64,000 bases of DNA from Okapia johnstoni (Eukaryota > Chordata > Mammalia > Artiodactyla > Giraffidae). Numbering within the stretch: the stretch's first letter is position 1; each line of letters begins with the position of its first letter. Under the pieces are notes generated by a model, which was not told the DNA's origin, made no database searches, and saw only the letters and a program-made list of their open reading frames with translations. Location: assembly GCA_024291935.2 (NCBI GenBank), contig CM044322.1, positions 72,717,405 through 72,781,404 of the forward strand, in the 5' to 3' direction. A program made the translations under genes and the position numbers. This document shows positions 35,200 through 47,565 of this stretch, one piece after another.

Positions 35200-36160
35200 T
35201 CTAAACAAAGGCCATGATTCTGGATGAGAGAAGCTGGGAGATGGGAGCTTTCCGTAGGGTCTGATGTGCGAATCCAGTCTCAAGAGTGGACAGAGGTGCA
35301 GCCCCCTCTTCCCAAATGTGGGGTGTCAGCGGTCCCCCCCCTCCCCGCCACCAGTCACAGCAGGGCATCGCACCTGCGAGTCTCTAGGACGCCCCTTCTC
35401 CATTTCCCTCAACAGTCAGTTGGAAGCCCTAGGACACTCTCCCACCCCTCAGCCCTGAAACCCTCCTTTTCCATGAAACTAGCCCCTGCATTTTCTTAGG
35501 CGCTAATGTTCTTCCAGCACACGTTGCTTTGAAGGCTCTATCCTGAGTCAACACTTTACCTCTATCTTTCAGAATACCTTTTAATCTATTAGCAATTCCC
35601 ATTTTTCAGATGAGGGCACTGAGACTCAGAGAAGTGACCAGTGAATTACTGGCTTCACAAGGTCATTTCCATCAGTGCCACCTCCTCTTGTGCCCCCTTT
35701 CTTTTCTCTATCTCCCTCTTCATAGCACAGTACGTAAGCTACAGGTATCCAGTCCAATGTCCACGTGTTTTTGATAAAGAAGCCAGCCCAGGGAAGAAAG
35801 AGACTTTCATAAGTTACCATAGCAAGTCCTAACAGAACCGGAGTAAAAAGCCAGGCTTCTGACTCCCCGCACAGTGCTCTCTCTACTCTCCTCGCTCCTG
35901 ACCCCTCTCTTGGCGATCTCCTGCCACAGTTTCAGTTTAGGTGGGCCACTGGTACTGCCTCAGGACCACCCCAAGGAAGATGCTCACTCAGACCTTGTGC
36001 CTTACAAAGATCCTGACCTGAGAAGTCCTTGCTCATGGATATTGGAAAAGAGCTCTGCAAGGTCAAAGAGTCAAGTGGGGGGAGCCCAATGCCACCTGGC
36101 CACACCCCAGTCCCTGAGGTCACTGCACTCTTGTTTGGTTTCAGGATGTCAAGAGAGGGG
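35200..36160. other. 5' flank of the ADORA1 promoter, no gene seen
   Basis: Mostly single-copy-looking DNA with a possible old MIR-like fragment at about 35540-35660. No conserved frame, splice-bounded exon or young repeat was recognised. Confidence 0.5.
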
Positions 36161-36539
36161 TTCTGTTGCGAGGTGGGTGCCAACTAAAACTGCCATTTGC
36201 CATCTGCCTCTACGAGGGTTAGGTCACTAGCCACTGCATTCACTGACTTTCAACACAGGAGTTCAGGGCAGAGATCAAGAACAAGGCATTCTAATGAGTT
36301 TTATATTGTAATACTTGATTCATGGCTAAGTGTTAAAAAGAAGCTATGAGATTTCTGGTTGTATCTGTCTATATGTCTGTTAATATCATCTAACTTTGAA
36401 TGATATTAGCTCTACTTAATTGGCTTAAAGAAAATTAAGAGGTTACATAGATTTCTCAGAATAAGAAACTTGCCAGAATGAATTTTGTATTCACATGAAC
36501 TGGGAAATTTTTAGTAATAAATTAATACCTGGTATTAAA

Positions 36540-36669
36540 GTTTTGAGCCACCAGGGAAGTCCAAGAATACTGGAGTGGATAGCCTATCCCTTCTCCAGGG
36601 AACCTTCCAGACCCAGGAATCCAACCGGGGTCTCCTGCATGGTAGGCAGATTTTTTTATCAGCTGAGTT
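36540..36669 (-). mobile_element. Rearranged Bov SINE fragment
   Basis: Antisense SINE pieces in a broken order: the terminal GAGCCACCAGGGAAGTCC lies before AAGAATACTGGAGTGGAT. Flanked by ACCTGGTATTAAA (36527-36539) and ACCTAGTATTAAA (36670-36682). Confidence 0.7.
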
Positions 36670-36690
36670 ACCTAGTATTAAATTAATACC

Positions 36691-37266
36691 ATCCAAAATC
36701 ACTGCAGATGATGGCTTCAGCCATAAAATTAAAAGATGCTTGCTCCTTGGAAGAAAAGCTGTGACCAACCTAGGCAGAATATTAAAAAGCAGAGACATGA
36801 CTTTGCTGACAAAAGTCTGTCTAGTCAAAGCTATGGTTTTCCCAGTAGTCATGTACGGATATGAGAGCTGGACAATAAAAAAGGCTGAGCGCCAAAGAAT
36901 TGATGCTCTTGAATTGAGGTATTGGAGAAAACTCTTGAGAGTCCCTTGGACAGCAAGGAGATCAAATCAGTCAATCCTAAAGGAAATAAACCCTGAATAG
37001 TTATTAGAAGGACTGATGCTGAAGCTGAAGCTCCAATATTTTGGCCACCTGATGTGAAAAGCCAACTCATTGGAAAAGATCCTGATTCTGGGAAAGATTG
37101 AAGGCAGGAGGAGAAGGAGACAACAGAGGATGAGATGGTTGGATGGCATCACTGACTCGATGGACATGAATTTGGTGAAATTCTGAGAGATGGTAAGGGA
37201 CAGGGAGGCCAAGCATGCTGCAGTCCATGGGGTTGCAAAGAGTTGGACATGACTGAGCGAATGAAC
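36691..37266 (+). mobile_element. BovB 3'-end fragment
   Basis: Sense BovB from the GSKI-coding region (TCCAAAATCACTGCAGATG) to the GACTGAGCGAATGAAC end. A readable C-terminal frame runs from 36710 to 37000, then breaks. Confidence 0.88.
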
Positions 37267-37503
37267 AATAAAGCTTGTTGATTTAATTAATGTGGAAATG
37301 TCTTTAGAGACATCAGTATTTTAGTGTAATACTTATGTTGTACCTAGGCTTAATAGAAGTCAAATAAGATCTTAACATCTATTGCAAATTTATCAGCAAG
37401 AGAAATAACTTGGTATGATGAAATTTTTATAAGTAAATTAGAATATAAATAAGATAAGAGCTTTTGGGTGAACTCTTTAGGAGTAATTATATTTTAGGAA
37501 TAT

Positions 37504-37711
37504 CTGTGCATGTGTATGTGTGCTCAGTCATGTCATGACTGTAGCCTGCTAGGCTCCTCTTTCCATGGAATTTTCCAGGCACAATACTGGAGGAGTTTGC
37601 CATTTCCTTCTCTAAGGGATCTTTCTGATCCAGGGATCGAACCCACAACTCTTGCATCTGCTACACTGGCAGGCAGGTTCTTTACCAGCTGAGCACCGGA
37701 AAAGCCCCCCC
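37504..37711 (-). mobile_element. Bov-tA SINE
   Basis: Antisense copy with internal deletions. AGGAATAT (37496-37503) and AGGAATGT (37712-37719) flank it. Confidence 0.8.
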
Positions 37712-38090
37712 AGGAATGTTTACTTAAAAATAATCTCTAGATATTTGGTAACTTAAAATTTTAGAGTTGTGCTAAGTTAAGTTAAATGATAGAAGTTTAT
37801 CATTCCCAAATAAAATAAGATACTGAAACTTTAATTACTAAACATTGGCCTTCTTTCACAGAGAAACCAAAGGTATTCAGTACTATTAATAAATATATTT
37901 GGTGTCATACTGAGATAGTTGATATAAAAAAGTACAGGTTTTTAGCAATTGTTATCGGTATTTATGCTTTCCAGTCTACAGGATGCTAATATAGTAGACA
38001 GTTCACAATTGCTTACTTTTTAGTTTTCACTAGAAATTAAGGTTTTTAAGAGTTGAGGGTTCTAATTTAAATGTCATTAAAGCTACTAGA

Positions 38091-38280
38091 GGACTTTCCT
38101 GGTAGCTCAGATGGTAAAGCGTCTGCCTACAATGCGGGAGACCTGGGTTCAATCCCTGGGTTGGGAAGATCCCCTGGAGAAGGAAATGGCAACCCACTCC
38201 AGTATTCTTGCCTGGAAAATCCCATGGATGGAGTTCATGGGATCGCAAAGAGTCGGACATGATTGAGCGACTTCACTTTC
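38091..38280 (+). mobile_element. Bov-tA SINE with 12-bp target-site duplication
   Basis: Sense copy. AAAGCTACTAGA is exact at 38079-38090 and 38281-38292. A deletion in the body removes part of the usual GGAGCCTGGTGGGC segment. Confidence 0.92.
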
Positions 38281-38996
38281 AAAGCTACTAGAAATAATAA
38301 AAGTTTCAGTATGCAGTAAGAAAGTAGGATGTAAGTTTTCAATAAAGAAGATGTGAGGAATGGAATTGCATTTCATTAAGGGAAAGAAATTTTGTCCTAG
38401 AGCTGGTTGTTTCTAGATGGAGAAAATAGAGGACAAACTAATATGGATATAGAAAGAGATGGATAAGGAGCCCTGAGAAGAGATTTGTGCATGATTAGGA
38501 TTGACTAAATTTTGAATTAATTTGCATAAATCAATTTAAAAAATAAACTGTGGAAATTTAAATTTAGCTTTTCTCTCTGTTAAGAGAACAAAGTTTTCTT
38601 AAAATGTTGATCTGCTTTGATAGCAAATTTTAATTTTCTTTACCTTTTAAGTGTTTCAGCTCTGTATTTGCCTCTGATATATTTTATTGTCACGTTGGAT
38701 AAGTGAATAAGTATTTTTTCACAGTGACCTATGATCCTATTTGACCAAGAGTTTTAATACTTCTTTGATATTTTTTGACAGACTTCCAAAATAAAATTCT
38801 AATGAAGTTTATTTAACATCTAGCTTACTTTGGGATGCTTTAAGGGACCCTGAAACATCCCAAAGAACAATATTAAACTAATTAAGTTCATTTGGTATGT
38901 TAATTAATGGGAAGTATTGTCAAATGGGTAATAAGTCTTCTTAGGTTACATTGTATGAGTAATGCTTTTTTAATGAGGGAAACCTCATCTTTTAAA

Positions 38997-39280
38997 ATAT
39001 GTATTTATTTTATTTTTGGCTGTGCTGAGTCTTTGTTGCTGCGCATGGACTTTCTCTAGCTGTGAGCGAGGGTTACTATCTAATTGCATTTCAAGGGCTT
39101 CTCGTTGTGGTGTCTCCTCTTGTCGTGGAACATAGGCTCTGGAAGAACGGGCTCAGTAGATCTGGCACACGGGCCTAGTTGCCTCCAGTATGTGGAATCC
39201 TCCCGGACAAGGGATCAAACCCACGTCCCCTGAATGGGAAGGCAGATTCTCAACCGGTGGACCACCAGGGAATTCCTGGG
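38997..39280 (-). mobile_element. CHR-type SINE (cetartiodactyl tRNA-derived)
   Basis: Antisense copy: TTTATTTTTGGCTGTGCTGA, then AAGGGATCAAACCCACGTCC and GGACCACCAGGGAATTCC. Confidence 0.75.
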
Positions 39281-39545
39281 TTACTGTTTTTAATCTAGAT
39301 ATTTTTAAAATTATATGGAATTTCTAAAAATATGGTATGTTCTGATAAACTATTATCAGTCATAATTCTAGTTATTATCTTAAAACATTGTATGTCATAG
39401 CAGTAACCGAGTTTCTTTGTCAATGGTATTGTATAATCAGGCACTTAACTGTGCCTTGTTAAGTCTTTTTTGTCATTCATTGTTTTACACTTATGCCTTT
39501 GCAAAAATGTTTCCTCTTCAAGAAGACTCATAGCAATAACTTTTT

Positions 39546-39660
39546 AAAATATTTATCTGTTTATTTATTGACTGTATCAGGTCCTAGTGTGGCATGTGGG
39601 ATCTTAGTCCCCTGGGTTGGAAGGTGGATTCTTAACTATTGACCATCAGGGAAGTCCCTA
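39546..39660 (-). mobile_element. CHR-type SINE fragment
   Basis: Antisense and internally shortened: TTTATTTATTGACTGTATCA, then ATTGACCATCAGGGAAGTCC. Confidence 0.65.
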
Positions 39661-40397
39661 GCAAGAACTTTTTGACAAGTACCAGCAAAGCCAAATTTTT
39701 AAAAAGCCTGTATGATAAATTATATAAGTAATCAGGCCAAGTTTATTGAAACCAGACTTATTTTGCAAACAAATTAGTCAATTTGGCAGTATTTGTTAGA
39801 AATGAGGGTAATTTTAGAGAGAGAAAGATGGTGTTTCAGTCAATATTAAATTCTAGATTTGTTAATTGAGGTCTGTATTCACTGCCTAAGCCTCACTTCA
39901 CACACAGCTCTTTGCTATTATGTTATATTCTTGTAAAGTTTAATTGAATTATTAAAAGGACACTCTAAGTTTGTTTCTGAAGGTTATCTCATTAATCTAT
40001 CTTTGGATGAAGATCAGAGGCCCTGTGACCTGAAACTAGGGGAGTATGCACGCTTGAGAAGATGTCATTTAAAAGACTATCTCCAATCTAGATGGAAGGA
40101 CCCTTATCAGGTACTCTTAACTAGCTCATACACAGGAAACTGAAGAGAATTGACTCTAGGATTACTATTTCCTCTTAGAAAGTCCCCCTGCATTGGATTG
40201 GCCTATAGAGAGGACTTCTGACCTTAAAATTACCTTAAATCAATGTTCATACAGAGAAGAAACTACCAGACCAGGATAAGAGGAAGACAACATCTGAAGT
40301 AGACAGCTGACCCAATATGCTGGACCAGGCCTGTATACCAATTACTTTGATAATTGCTTACACCTTTGCTTATGAACCAAATGTCTATCACAATCTT

Positions 40398-40601
40398 TTT
40401 TTTTTAAATAAATTTATTTATTTTAGTTGGGGGCTAATTACTTTACAATATTGTAGTGGTTTTTGCCATACATTGACATGAATCAGCCATGGGTTTACAT
40501 GTGTTCCCCATCCTGAACCCCCCTCCTACCTCCCTCCCCATCCCATCCCTCTGGGTCATCCCATTACCCCATTCCTGAGCATTTGTCTCATGCATCGAAC
40601 C
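40398..40601 (-). mobile_element. L1 3' end with 16-bp target-site duplication
   Basis: A 204-base 5'-truncated L1 in antisense, starting with a T run. TGTCTATCACAATCTT is exact at 40382-40397 and 40602-40617. It splits the ERV-like sequence. Confidence 0.92.
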
Positions 40602-41379
40602 TGTCTATCACAATCTTATGCAGAGTTAAAGTTCATACAATTATTAGGTTTATGGTCAATTACCTATAACTGGGTTACATTTGTTGATTTCTCTACCCCA
40701 AGGCTCTAATTGGAAGGCCCTTAGGAAATTATTCTAGAAGAACGAAATTGTAGTTCTGTTCAATCACTATTCATATTATTAGGTAGGTTCCTCTCACCTG
40801 GCCATTGAATAATACCTGCTCTGACTCTGACCGTAAATAGGAATTTTCTTCTAAAGTCAAACTTGTCAGAGTAAAATTTTAGCCAAGGAATATAACCTCC
40901 CTCAGTTGTGGAATAGATTTATATGACTAACATCAAGATATAATCATTTAAGTTCAAGGTCCCCCTTAAGTTGGGAACAATTAAACCATACTAAGGATTA
41001 AAAAGTATAATAACAGTAGGACATTGGGTTGGGTGCCTTATGGATAATGATGATATGTAATTTCTGTTAAAGATACAATTGGTACAGAATAGAATAAGTC
41101 AGATGACCTAGGGATATACTGGGCCACACCTAATGGAAGTTCTTGGCATTTATATTTTGCCTGATTTACAAAATTGTTGTTTCTTGCATTACCAAATGTA
41201 TGACTGAGCCTCTGATAAAATAATAACTAGACGACTTGAAGCAGTTGATCAATAATATATGAATGATTGTAATAGTGTAACTTTAAAATGGAAAAAAAGC
41301 AATTGGGAATCGGTTCCTGGACCATAACAGACTAGTAAGACAAACTGTCCAGAGATTTTTGGCTACCATTAATAAAGTC

Positions 41380-44300
41380 TCAGTTCAGTTCTGTTACTCA
41401 GTCATGTCCAGTTCTTTGCTACCACATGGGCTGCAGAACACCAGGCTTCCCAGTCCATTGCCAACTCCTGGAGCTTACTCAAACTCATGTCTATCCAGTC
41501 AGTGATGACATCCAACCATCTCATACTCTGTCGACCCCTTCTCTTCCTGCCTTCAGTCTTTCGCAGCATCAGGGTCTGTTTCAATGAGTCAGTTCTTCAC
41601 ATCAGGTGACCAAAGTATTGGAGTTTCAGCTTCAGCGTCAGTCCTTCCAATGAATATTGAGGACTGATTTCCTTTAGGATGGACTTGTTGGATTTCCTTG
41701 CAATCCAAGGGACTCTCAAGAGTCTTCTCCAACACCACAGTTCAAAAGCATCAATTCTTCGGCACTCAGCTTTCTCTATGGTCCAACTCTCATATCTGTA
41801 CATGACTACTGGAAAAACCATAGCTTTTACTAGACAGACTTTGTTGGCAAAGTAATGTCTCTGCTTTTTAATATGCTGTCTAGATTTGTTATAGCTTTTC
41901 TTCCAAGGAGTAAGTGTCTTTTAACTTCATGGCTGCAGTTACCATCTGCAATGATTTTGGTGCCCAAGAAAATAAATTCTTTCACTGTTTCCACTGTTTT
42001 CCCATCTATTTGCCATGAAGTGATGGAACCAGATGCCATAATTTTAGTTTTTTGAATGTTGAGTTTTAAGCCAGCTTTTTCACTCTCCTCTTTCACTTTC
42101 ATCAAGAGGATCTTCAGTTCTTCTTCGCTTTCTGTCATAAGGGCTTCCCTGGTGGCTCAGATGGTAAAGCGTCTGCCTGCAATATGGGAGACCTGGGTTC
42201 AGTCCCTGGGTTGGGAAGATCCCCTGAAGAAGGAAATGGCAACCCACCCCAGTACTCTTGCCTGGAAAATTCCACGGACGGAGGAGCCTGGTAGGCTACA
42301 GTCCATGGGGTCGCAAATAGTCAGACACAACTGAGCGACTTCATTTTCACTCTTTTCTGTCATACGGGTGGTGTCGTCTGCGTATCTGAGGTAACTGATA
42401 TTTCTCCTAGCAATCTTGATTACAGCTTGTGCTTCATCCAGTCCCGTATTTCACATGATGTATTCTGCATATGTTAAATAAGCAGGGTGACAATATACAG
42501 CCTTGACGTACTCCTTTCGAATGGAACCAGTCTGTTTTTCCATGTCGAGTCCTAACTGTTGCTTCTTGACCTGCATACAGATTTCTTAGGAAGCAGGTCA
42601 GGTGGTCTGGTATACCTATCTCTTTAAGAATTTTCCATAGTTTGTTGTGATCCACACAGTCAAAGTCTTTGGCATAGTCAGTAAAGCAGAAATAGATGTT
42701 TTTCTGGAACTCTGTTGCTTTTTCTATGATCCAGCAGATGTTCGCAATTTGATCTCTGGTTCCTCTACCTTTTTTAAATCCAGCTTGAACATCTGCAAAT
42801 TCAGAGTTCATGTACTGTTGAAGCCTGGCTTGGAGAATTTTGAGTATTACTTTGTTAGCATGTGAGATGAGTGCAATTGTGCAATAGTTTGAACAGTCTT
42901 TGGCATTGCCTTTCTTTGGGATTGGAATGAAAACTGACTTTTTCCAGTCCTGTGGCCACTGCTGAGTTTTCCAAATTTGCTGGCATATTGAGTGCAGCAC
43001 TTTCACAGCATCATCTTTTAGGATTTGAAATAGCTCAACTGCAATTCCATCACCTCCACTAGCTTTGTTCATAGTGATGTTTCCTAAGGCCCACTTGACT
43101 TCACATTCCAGAATGTCTGGCTCTAGGTGAGTGATCACACCATCATAGATATCTGGGTCATTAAGATCTTTTTTGTATAGTTCTTCCATGTGTTCTTGAC
43201 ACCTTTTCTTAATATCTTTTGCTTCTGTTAGGTCCATACCATTTCTGTCCTTCATTGTGCCCATCTTTGCATGAAATATTCCTTTGGTATCTCTAATTTT
43301 CATGAAGAGATCTCTAGTCTTTCCCATTCTATTGTTTTCCTCTATTTCTTTGCATTGATCACTGAGAATGTCTTTCTTATCTCTCCATGCTATTCTTTGG
43401 AACTCTGCATTCAGATGGGTGTATCTTTCCTTTCCCCATTTGCCTTTAACTTCTCTTCTTTTCTCAGCTATTTGTAAGGCTTCCTCAGACAATCACTTTA
43501 CCGTTTTGCATTTCTTTCTCTTGGGGATGGCCTTGATCACTTTCTCCTGTACAATGTCATGAACCTGTGTCCACAGTTCTTGTGGCACTCTGTCTATCAG
43601 ATCTAATCCCTTGAATCTATTTTTCACTTCCACTATATAATTGTAAGGGATTTGGTTTAGGTCATACTGGAATGGTCTAGTGGTTTTCCCTACTTTCTTC
43701 CATTTAAGTCTGAATTTTACAATAAAGAGTTCATGATCTGAGCCACAGTCAGCTCCTGGTCTTGTTTTTGCTGACTGTATAGAGTTTCTCCATCTTCGGC
43801 TGCAAAGAATATAATCAATCTGATTTCAATATTGGCCATCTGGTGATGTCCATGTGTAGAGTTGTCTCTTGTGTTGTTAGAAGAGGGTGTTAGCTATGAT
43901 CAGTAAGTCCTCTTGACAAAACTTTGTTAGCCTTTGCCCTACTTCAGTTTGTACCCCAAGGCCAAACTTGCCTGTTACTCCAGGTATTTATTTACTTCCT
44001 ACTTTTGCATTCCAGTCCCTGTGATGAAAAGGACATCTTTTGAGGGTGTTAGTTCTAGAAGGTCTTGTAGGTCTTCATAGAGCCATTCAACTTCAGCTTC
44101 TTTGGCATTAGTGATTGGGGCATAGACTTGGATTACCGTGATATTGAATGGTTTGCCTTGGAAACAAATAGAAATCATTCTGTCATTTTTGAGATTGCAC
44201 CCAAGTACTGCATTTTGGAATCTTTTGTTGACTATGAGGGCTACTCCATTTCTTCTAAAGGATTTTTGCCCACAGTAGTAGATATAATGGTCATTTGAAT

Positions 44301-44612
44301 TAAATTCGCCCATTCCAGCCCATTTTAGTTCACTGATTCCTAAAATGTTGGTGTTCATTCTTGCCATCTCCTGTTTGACCACTTCCAATTTATCTTGATT
44401 CATGGACCTAACATTCCAGGTTCCTATACAATATTGTTCTTTACAGAATCCTACTTTACTTCCATCACCCATCACATTTACACCTGGGTGTTGTTTTTGC
44501 TTTGGCTCCATCTCTTTATTATTTCTGGAGTTATTTTTCCACTCTTCTCCAGTAGCATATTGGGCACCAGTCAGTTGCTCAGTCATGTCCAACTGAATGA
44601 CTAAGAATACAC
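41380..44612 (-). mobile_element. Near full-length BovB, disabled
   Basis: About 3.0 kb of BovB in antisense (excluding a SINE at 42144-42353), from the CAGTTCAGTTC end to upstream of the endonuclease. Reading the minus strand, 44592-43999 codes for the APE-type endonuclease with GTWNVRS, LGISELKW and VYAP motifs, but the conserved GDWN box near 44010 is corrupted. 43492-42434 codes for the RT N-terminal half, with FTDYAKDFDCVDH and RQGCILSP; its first Asp is conserved but the usual FIDYAKAF block is altered. The 42144-42353 SINE interrupts the RT/C-terminal region near the YADD box. C-terminal frames continue at 42138-41830 and 41821-41402. Confidence 0.93.
42144..42353 (+). mobile_element. 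Bov-tA SINE inserted in BovB
   Basis: Complete sense copy. TTTCTGTCATAAGGG (42129-42143) and TTTCTGTCATACGGG (42354-42368) flank it. Confidence 0.93.
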
Positions 44613-44846
44613 ATTTGTCCAGGATACTAATCCTTAAAACTAGTTCTTGAAGCTTTGTGTTGAATCTTGGTCATTCTATTTGAAGAAAATCTGCATAGTC
44701 CACTTAACCTAATGGTCCATCTTGCCATGCTCTCACCCAAGGCTGTTTTTCGGGCAGGACTCAGAGATGCAGCCAAGGATGGAGACAGGTAGGGAGAGAG
44801 ATGAGTTGACTCCTTGCATGGGTACAAGCATGCAAGCATGGGTACA

Positions 44847-45170
44847 AGTCATTAAGATCTTTTTTGTATAGTTCTTCTGTGTAGTCTTTCCACCTCTTCT
44901 TAATATCTTCTATTTCTGTTGAAAAGTGAAAGTGAAGTCACTCAGTCATGTCCGACTCTTTGTGACCCTGTGGTCTGTAGCCTACCAGGCTCCTCCGTCC
45001 ATGGGATTCTCTAGGCAAGAATACTGGAGTGGGTTGCCAGTTACTTCTCCAGGGGATCTTCCCGACCCAGGGATCAAACCCGGGTCTCCCGCATTGCAGG
45101 CAGACACTTTACCCTCTGAGCCACCAGGGAAGCCCTACTTCTGTTAGCTCCATACAATTTCTGCCCTTTA
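44847..45170 (-). mobile_element. Short BovB fragment split by a SINE
   Basis: Repeats the BovB segment also seen at 43155-43260 (CATTAAGATCTTTTTTGTAT). The two halves flank the SINE at 44921-45135. Confidence 0.75.
44921..45135 (-). mobile_element. Bov-tA SINE
   Basis: Antisense full-length copy. TATTTCTGTT (44911-44920) and TACTTCTGTT (45136-45145) flank it. Confidence 0.9.
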
Positions 45171-45279
45171 TAGTCCAGTAATATCACATTGAGTGGCCTA
45201 TCAATGAATTCCTCACCTGACCTAGCACCATGGGACAAAATGGTCATGAAATGCCTCCAAAAATCATGGCTGAATTTAT

Positions 45280-45765
45280 AACCATGAGGGAGCCCCTGCC
45301 AACTAAAAATTGTCACTTGCCATCTGCCTCTACAAAGATTAGGTCACTAGCCACTGCAGTCACCGACCTTCAACTCAGGAGTTAGGGCAGAGATCAGGAA
45401 TGAAGTACTCTGTGCTCTGGGAAAAACTGGCCAAACAGCCCTTCAGATAGTCAGATATTTTCAGAAGAAGATTCTACGAGCCCAATTTCTTTCATCTTCT
45501 CATATCTGGAAAATCACTAAAATCATTAATGGAGACATTTGCTCCTTATAACTAACAGAAACCCTCTACCAAAATGTGTGCTTGTTTGCACATATCCCCC
45601 TTCACCAAAATCACATATATACTGCCTTCCCCCCACCCACCTCTTTGAAGCAGTTCTCAGAGCTATCTGAAAGGCTGTTTCCCAGGCTATGGTCCTCTTT
45701 TTGCCCCAAATAAAACATTACACACAATTTTCATGTTGTACATTTTTTCAATTAACAAGCGTGTG
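45280..45765 (+). repeat. LTR-like sequence (right copy)
   Basis: Shares its first 110 bases with 36178-36290. It carries a TATA-like ATATATAC near 45613 and the polyadenylation signal AATAAA at 45709-45714, about 90 bases apart, as in an ERV1-type LTR. The exact ends and a target duplication could not be fixed. Confidence 0.5.
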
Positions 45766-46719
45766 CCCACAGCTTCTGCTGGAAATCTGTGCTGAATCAC
45801 AGTGATGCCTGAGGTGGGGCTAGAACCTGAATAGCTTGGAGAAGAAGGGTAAGGGTGGATCAAATCTCCCTGGAGGAGGAAGCCCGGCATGGGGAAAGTT
45901 AACTTCCATTCCTACCTTCAGGGGGAGCAAGGAATCTATGCCTCAAGAGCAAAATTGCAATCTTTCCCTAGAACCTAGCTGAAGAAACTGGAACATGTCA
46001 ACTTTCCTACCCGCATCCCCCTCCACTTCCCCTACAGATTTCCTTCACATTCCTGAAGGTCTGCTTACTTCCCATGCCCTGTGAACATACAAGCCTTGTG
46101 GCCATACACCTGTCTCTCAGCCCTTTCCTTGACTCAAATTCTTTTTGATTCAAGACTTTCTCTTAATTTTCACTCAGTTTCCTAATTTTCATTAATCTAG
46201 CTGTCATAAAAACCTGCAAAACCCTAGCTGGGCTGGCCTAGCTTGGGGTGGACGGTTGGGTCACCCTATTGAGGCTCCAGCAGCCGCTTCAGTCCTAGAG
46301 GCAACTGAGCTCCCCTGTCCCCCACCCCCCAACCCACATACACTCTCATCTGCAATTCTTCTCACCTCACCATGGATTTTTGACATGTAATAGATACATT
46401 TGCATAATACCTGTAGGTAATTTGTTTTTCTTCAGCTCTGGGTAAAATAAACCAAAATTATTTTCCCTTCTTTCCTCCCCCTATCCTTCCCTCCCTACCT
46501 CTACTCCTGCCTGTTTCCAGGGTCAAGCATCCTAGGGGAATAGACTGACCTCTTTGAGAACAGAGCTGATTCAGTTAGGGTCTATCCTGGAGAACTGCTC
46601 TGGGGAAAGCACACGATCTCCTCAGAGTCTTCTGGGTGGGAGAGGGTGGGGGTGTCAGTGGTGAACTGTCTTTGGCAGCAGGTCCCTTTGGCACACTGAA
46701 TAGAGCACTTGAGAGTTAG
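45766..46719. other. Intergenic or upstream-intronic DNA, nothing recognised
   Basis: No conserved frame, RNA gene or young repeat recognised between the LTR-like sequence and the next MIR. Confidence 0.5.
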
Positions 46720-46825
46720 CAGAGCTGGAAGCTGGCTTCTAGACTATACTCTGCCACTCACTGGCTATGTGGCCTCAGCCAAGTTACTTTTCCTCTCCTG
46801 GCTTCAGTTTAACCATCAGTCATCT
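46720..46825 (+). repeat. MIR-like fragment
   Basis: TCTGCCACTCACTGGCTATG, CCAAGTTACTTTTCCTCTCC and CTTCAGTTTAACCATC in MIR order. Confidence 0.65.
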
Positions 46826-46939
46826 CAGGCGATTGACACCTACCATCCTGTCCTGCTCTGACAACTGGTGAGTACATTCCAAGGTGGAAAAGATGCCAAG
46901 ATGGACACGGAACCCACGGGCACTTGGATTTTCCATCTA

Positions 46940-47135
46940 AGTGAAAGTGAAAGTGGCTCAGTCGTGTCCGACTCTTTGCGACCCCATGGACTATACAGCC
47001 CATGGAATTCTCCAGGTCAGAATACTGGAGTGGGTAACCATTTCCCTCTCCAGGGGATCTTCCCAACCCAAGATCAAACCTAGATCTCCCACATTGCCGG
47101 CAGATTCTTTACCAGTCGAGCCACCAGGGAAGACC
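46940..47135 (-). mobile_element. Bov-tA SINE with 12-bp target-site duplication
   Basis: Antisense copy. ATTTTCCATCTA is exact at 46928-46939 and 47136-47147. Confidence 0.94.
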
Positions 47136-47439
47136 ATTTTCCATCTAGAAAGCTTCTAAATCCAAGCTACTTAATCTAAGGCAGATTTCAGGGCTGAGAG
47201 GAGGGGAGGTTTGTGGTAGGAGAAGTAGAAAAGGGGGACAGAGGTTTATAGTGGGCAGAGGATGGTGTAGAGAGGCGTTAGCCAAACAAGTGGAACCAAG
47301 GTGTCTGGAGTTTACACTGAGCCAAAAACTCTGGCTTTCACAGTATGTCCAGGGCACCCTCACTAGATGAATATCCCTATGGCCAGGGTCCACTTATGCT
47401 TTGCAGACCTCCAAAGCATAAATGACCTCCATGCTTACA

Positions 47440-47565
47440 CCAGCCTTGAGCAGCTTAGCCTTGGTTTCTTTATTCATAAAACTGGCATAGGAATACCACC
47501 TCATTGCATGGTTATGAAGGCTTAAAGAGCTGACTTGCAGAATGTCTAGCACAGATATTTTATCA
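47440..47565 (+). repeat. MIR-like fragment
   Basis: TTGGTTTCTTTATTCATAAA, then GGTTATGAAGGCTTAAAGAG and ATGTCTAGCACAG. Confidence 0.55.

Larger units (their letters stand above)
36167..45765 (+). mobile_element. Decayed endogenous retrovirus-like region (composite)
   Basis: Two direct repeats in the same orientation lie about 9.1 kb apart: 36178-36290 and 45297-45405 (shared blocks include TTGCCATCTGCCTCTAC and AGGTCACTAGCCACTGC). The right copy continues into LTR-like sequence with a TATATA near 45615 and AATAAA at 45709-45714. The left copy stops after about 110 bases. Between them, 39960-40130 resembles the end of a gammaretrovirus-type pol, and about 41110-41340 weakly resembles env; both are full of stops. 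Later BovB, L1 and SINE copies interrupt it. No gene is functional. Placing everything in one provirus is inference. Confidence 0.5.

Noticed and set aside
34651..35283. 210-codon minus-strand open frame across the promoter region
   Set aside because: It lies in GC-rich DNA where stops are rare, has no recognisable domain, and runs through the splice donor at 34943. Composition explains it.
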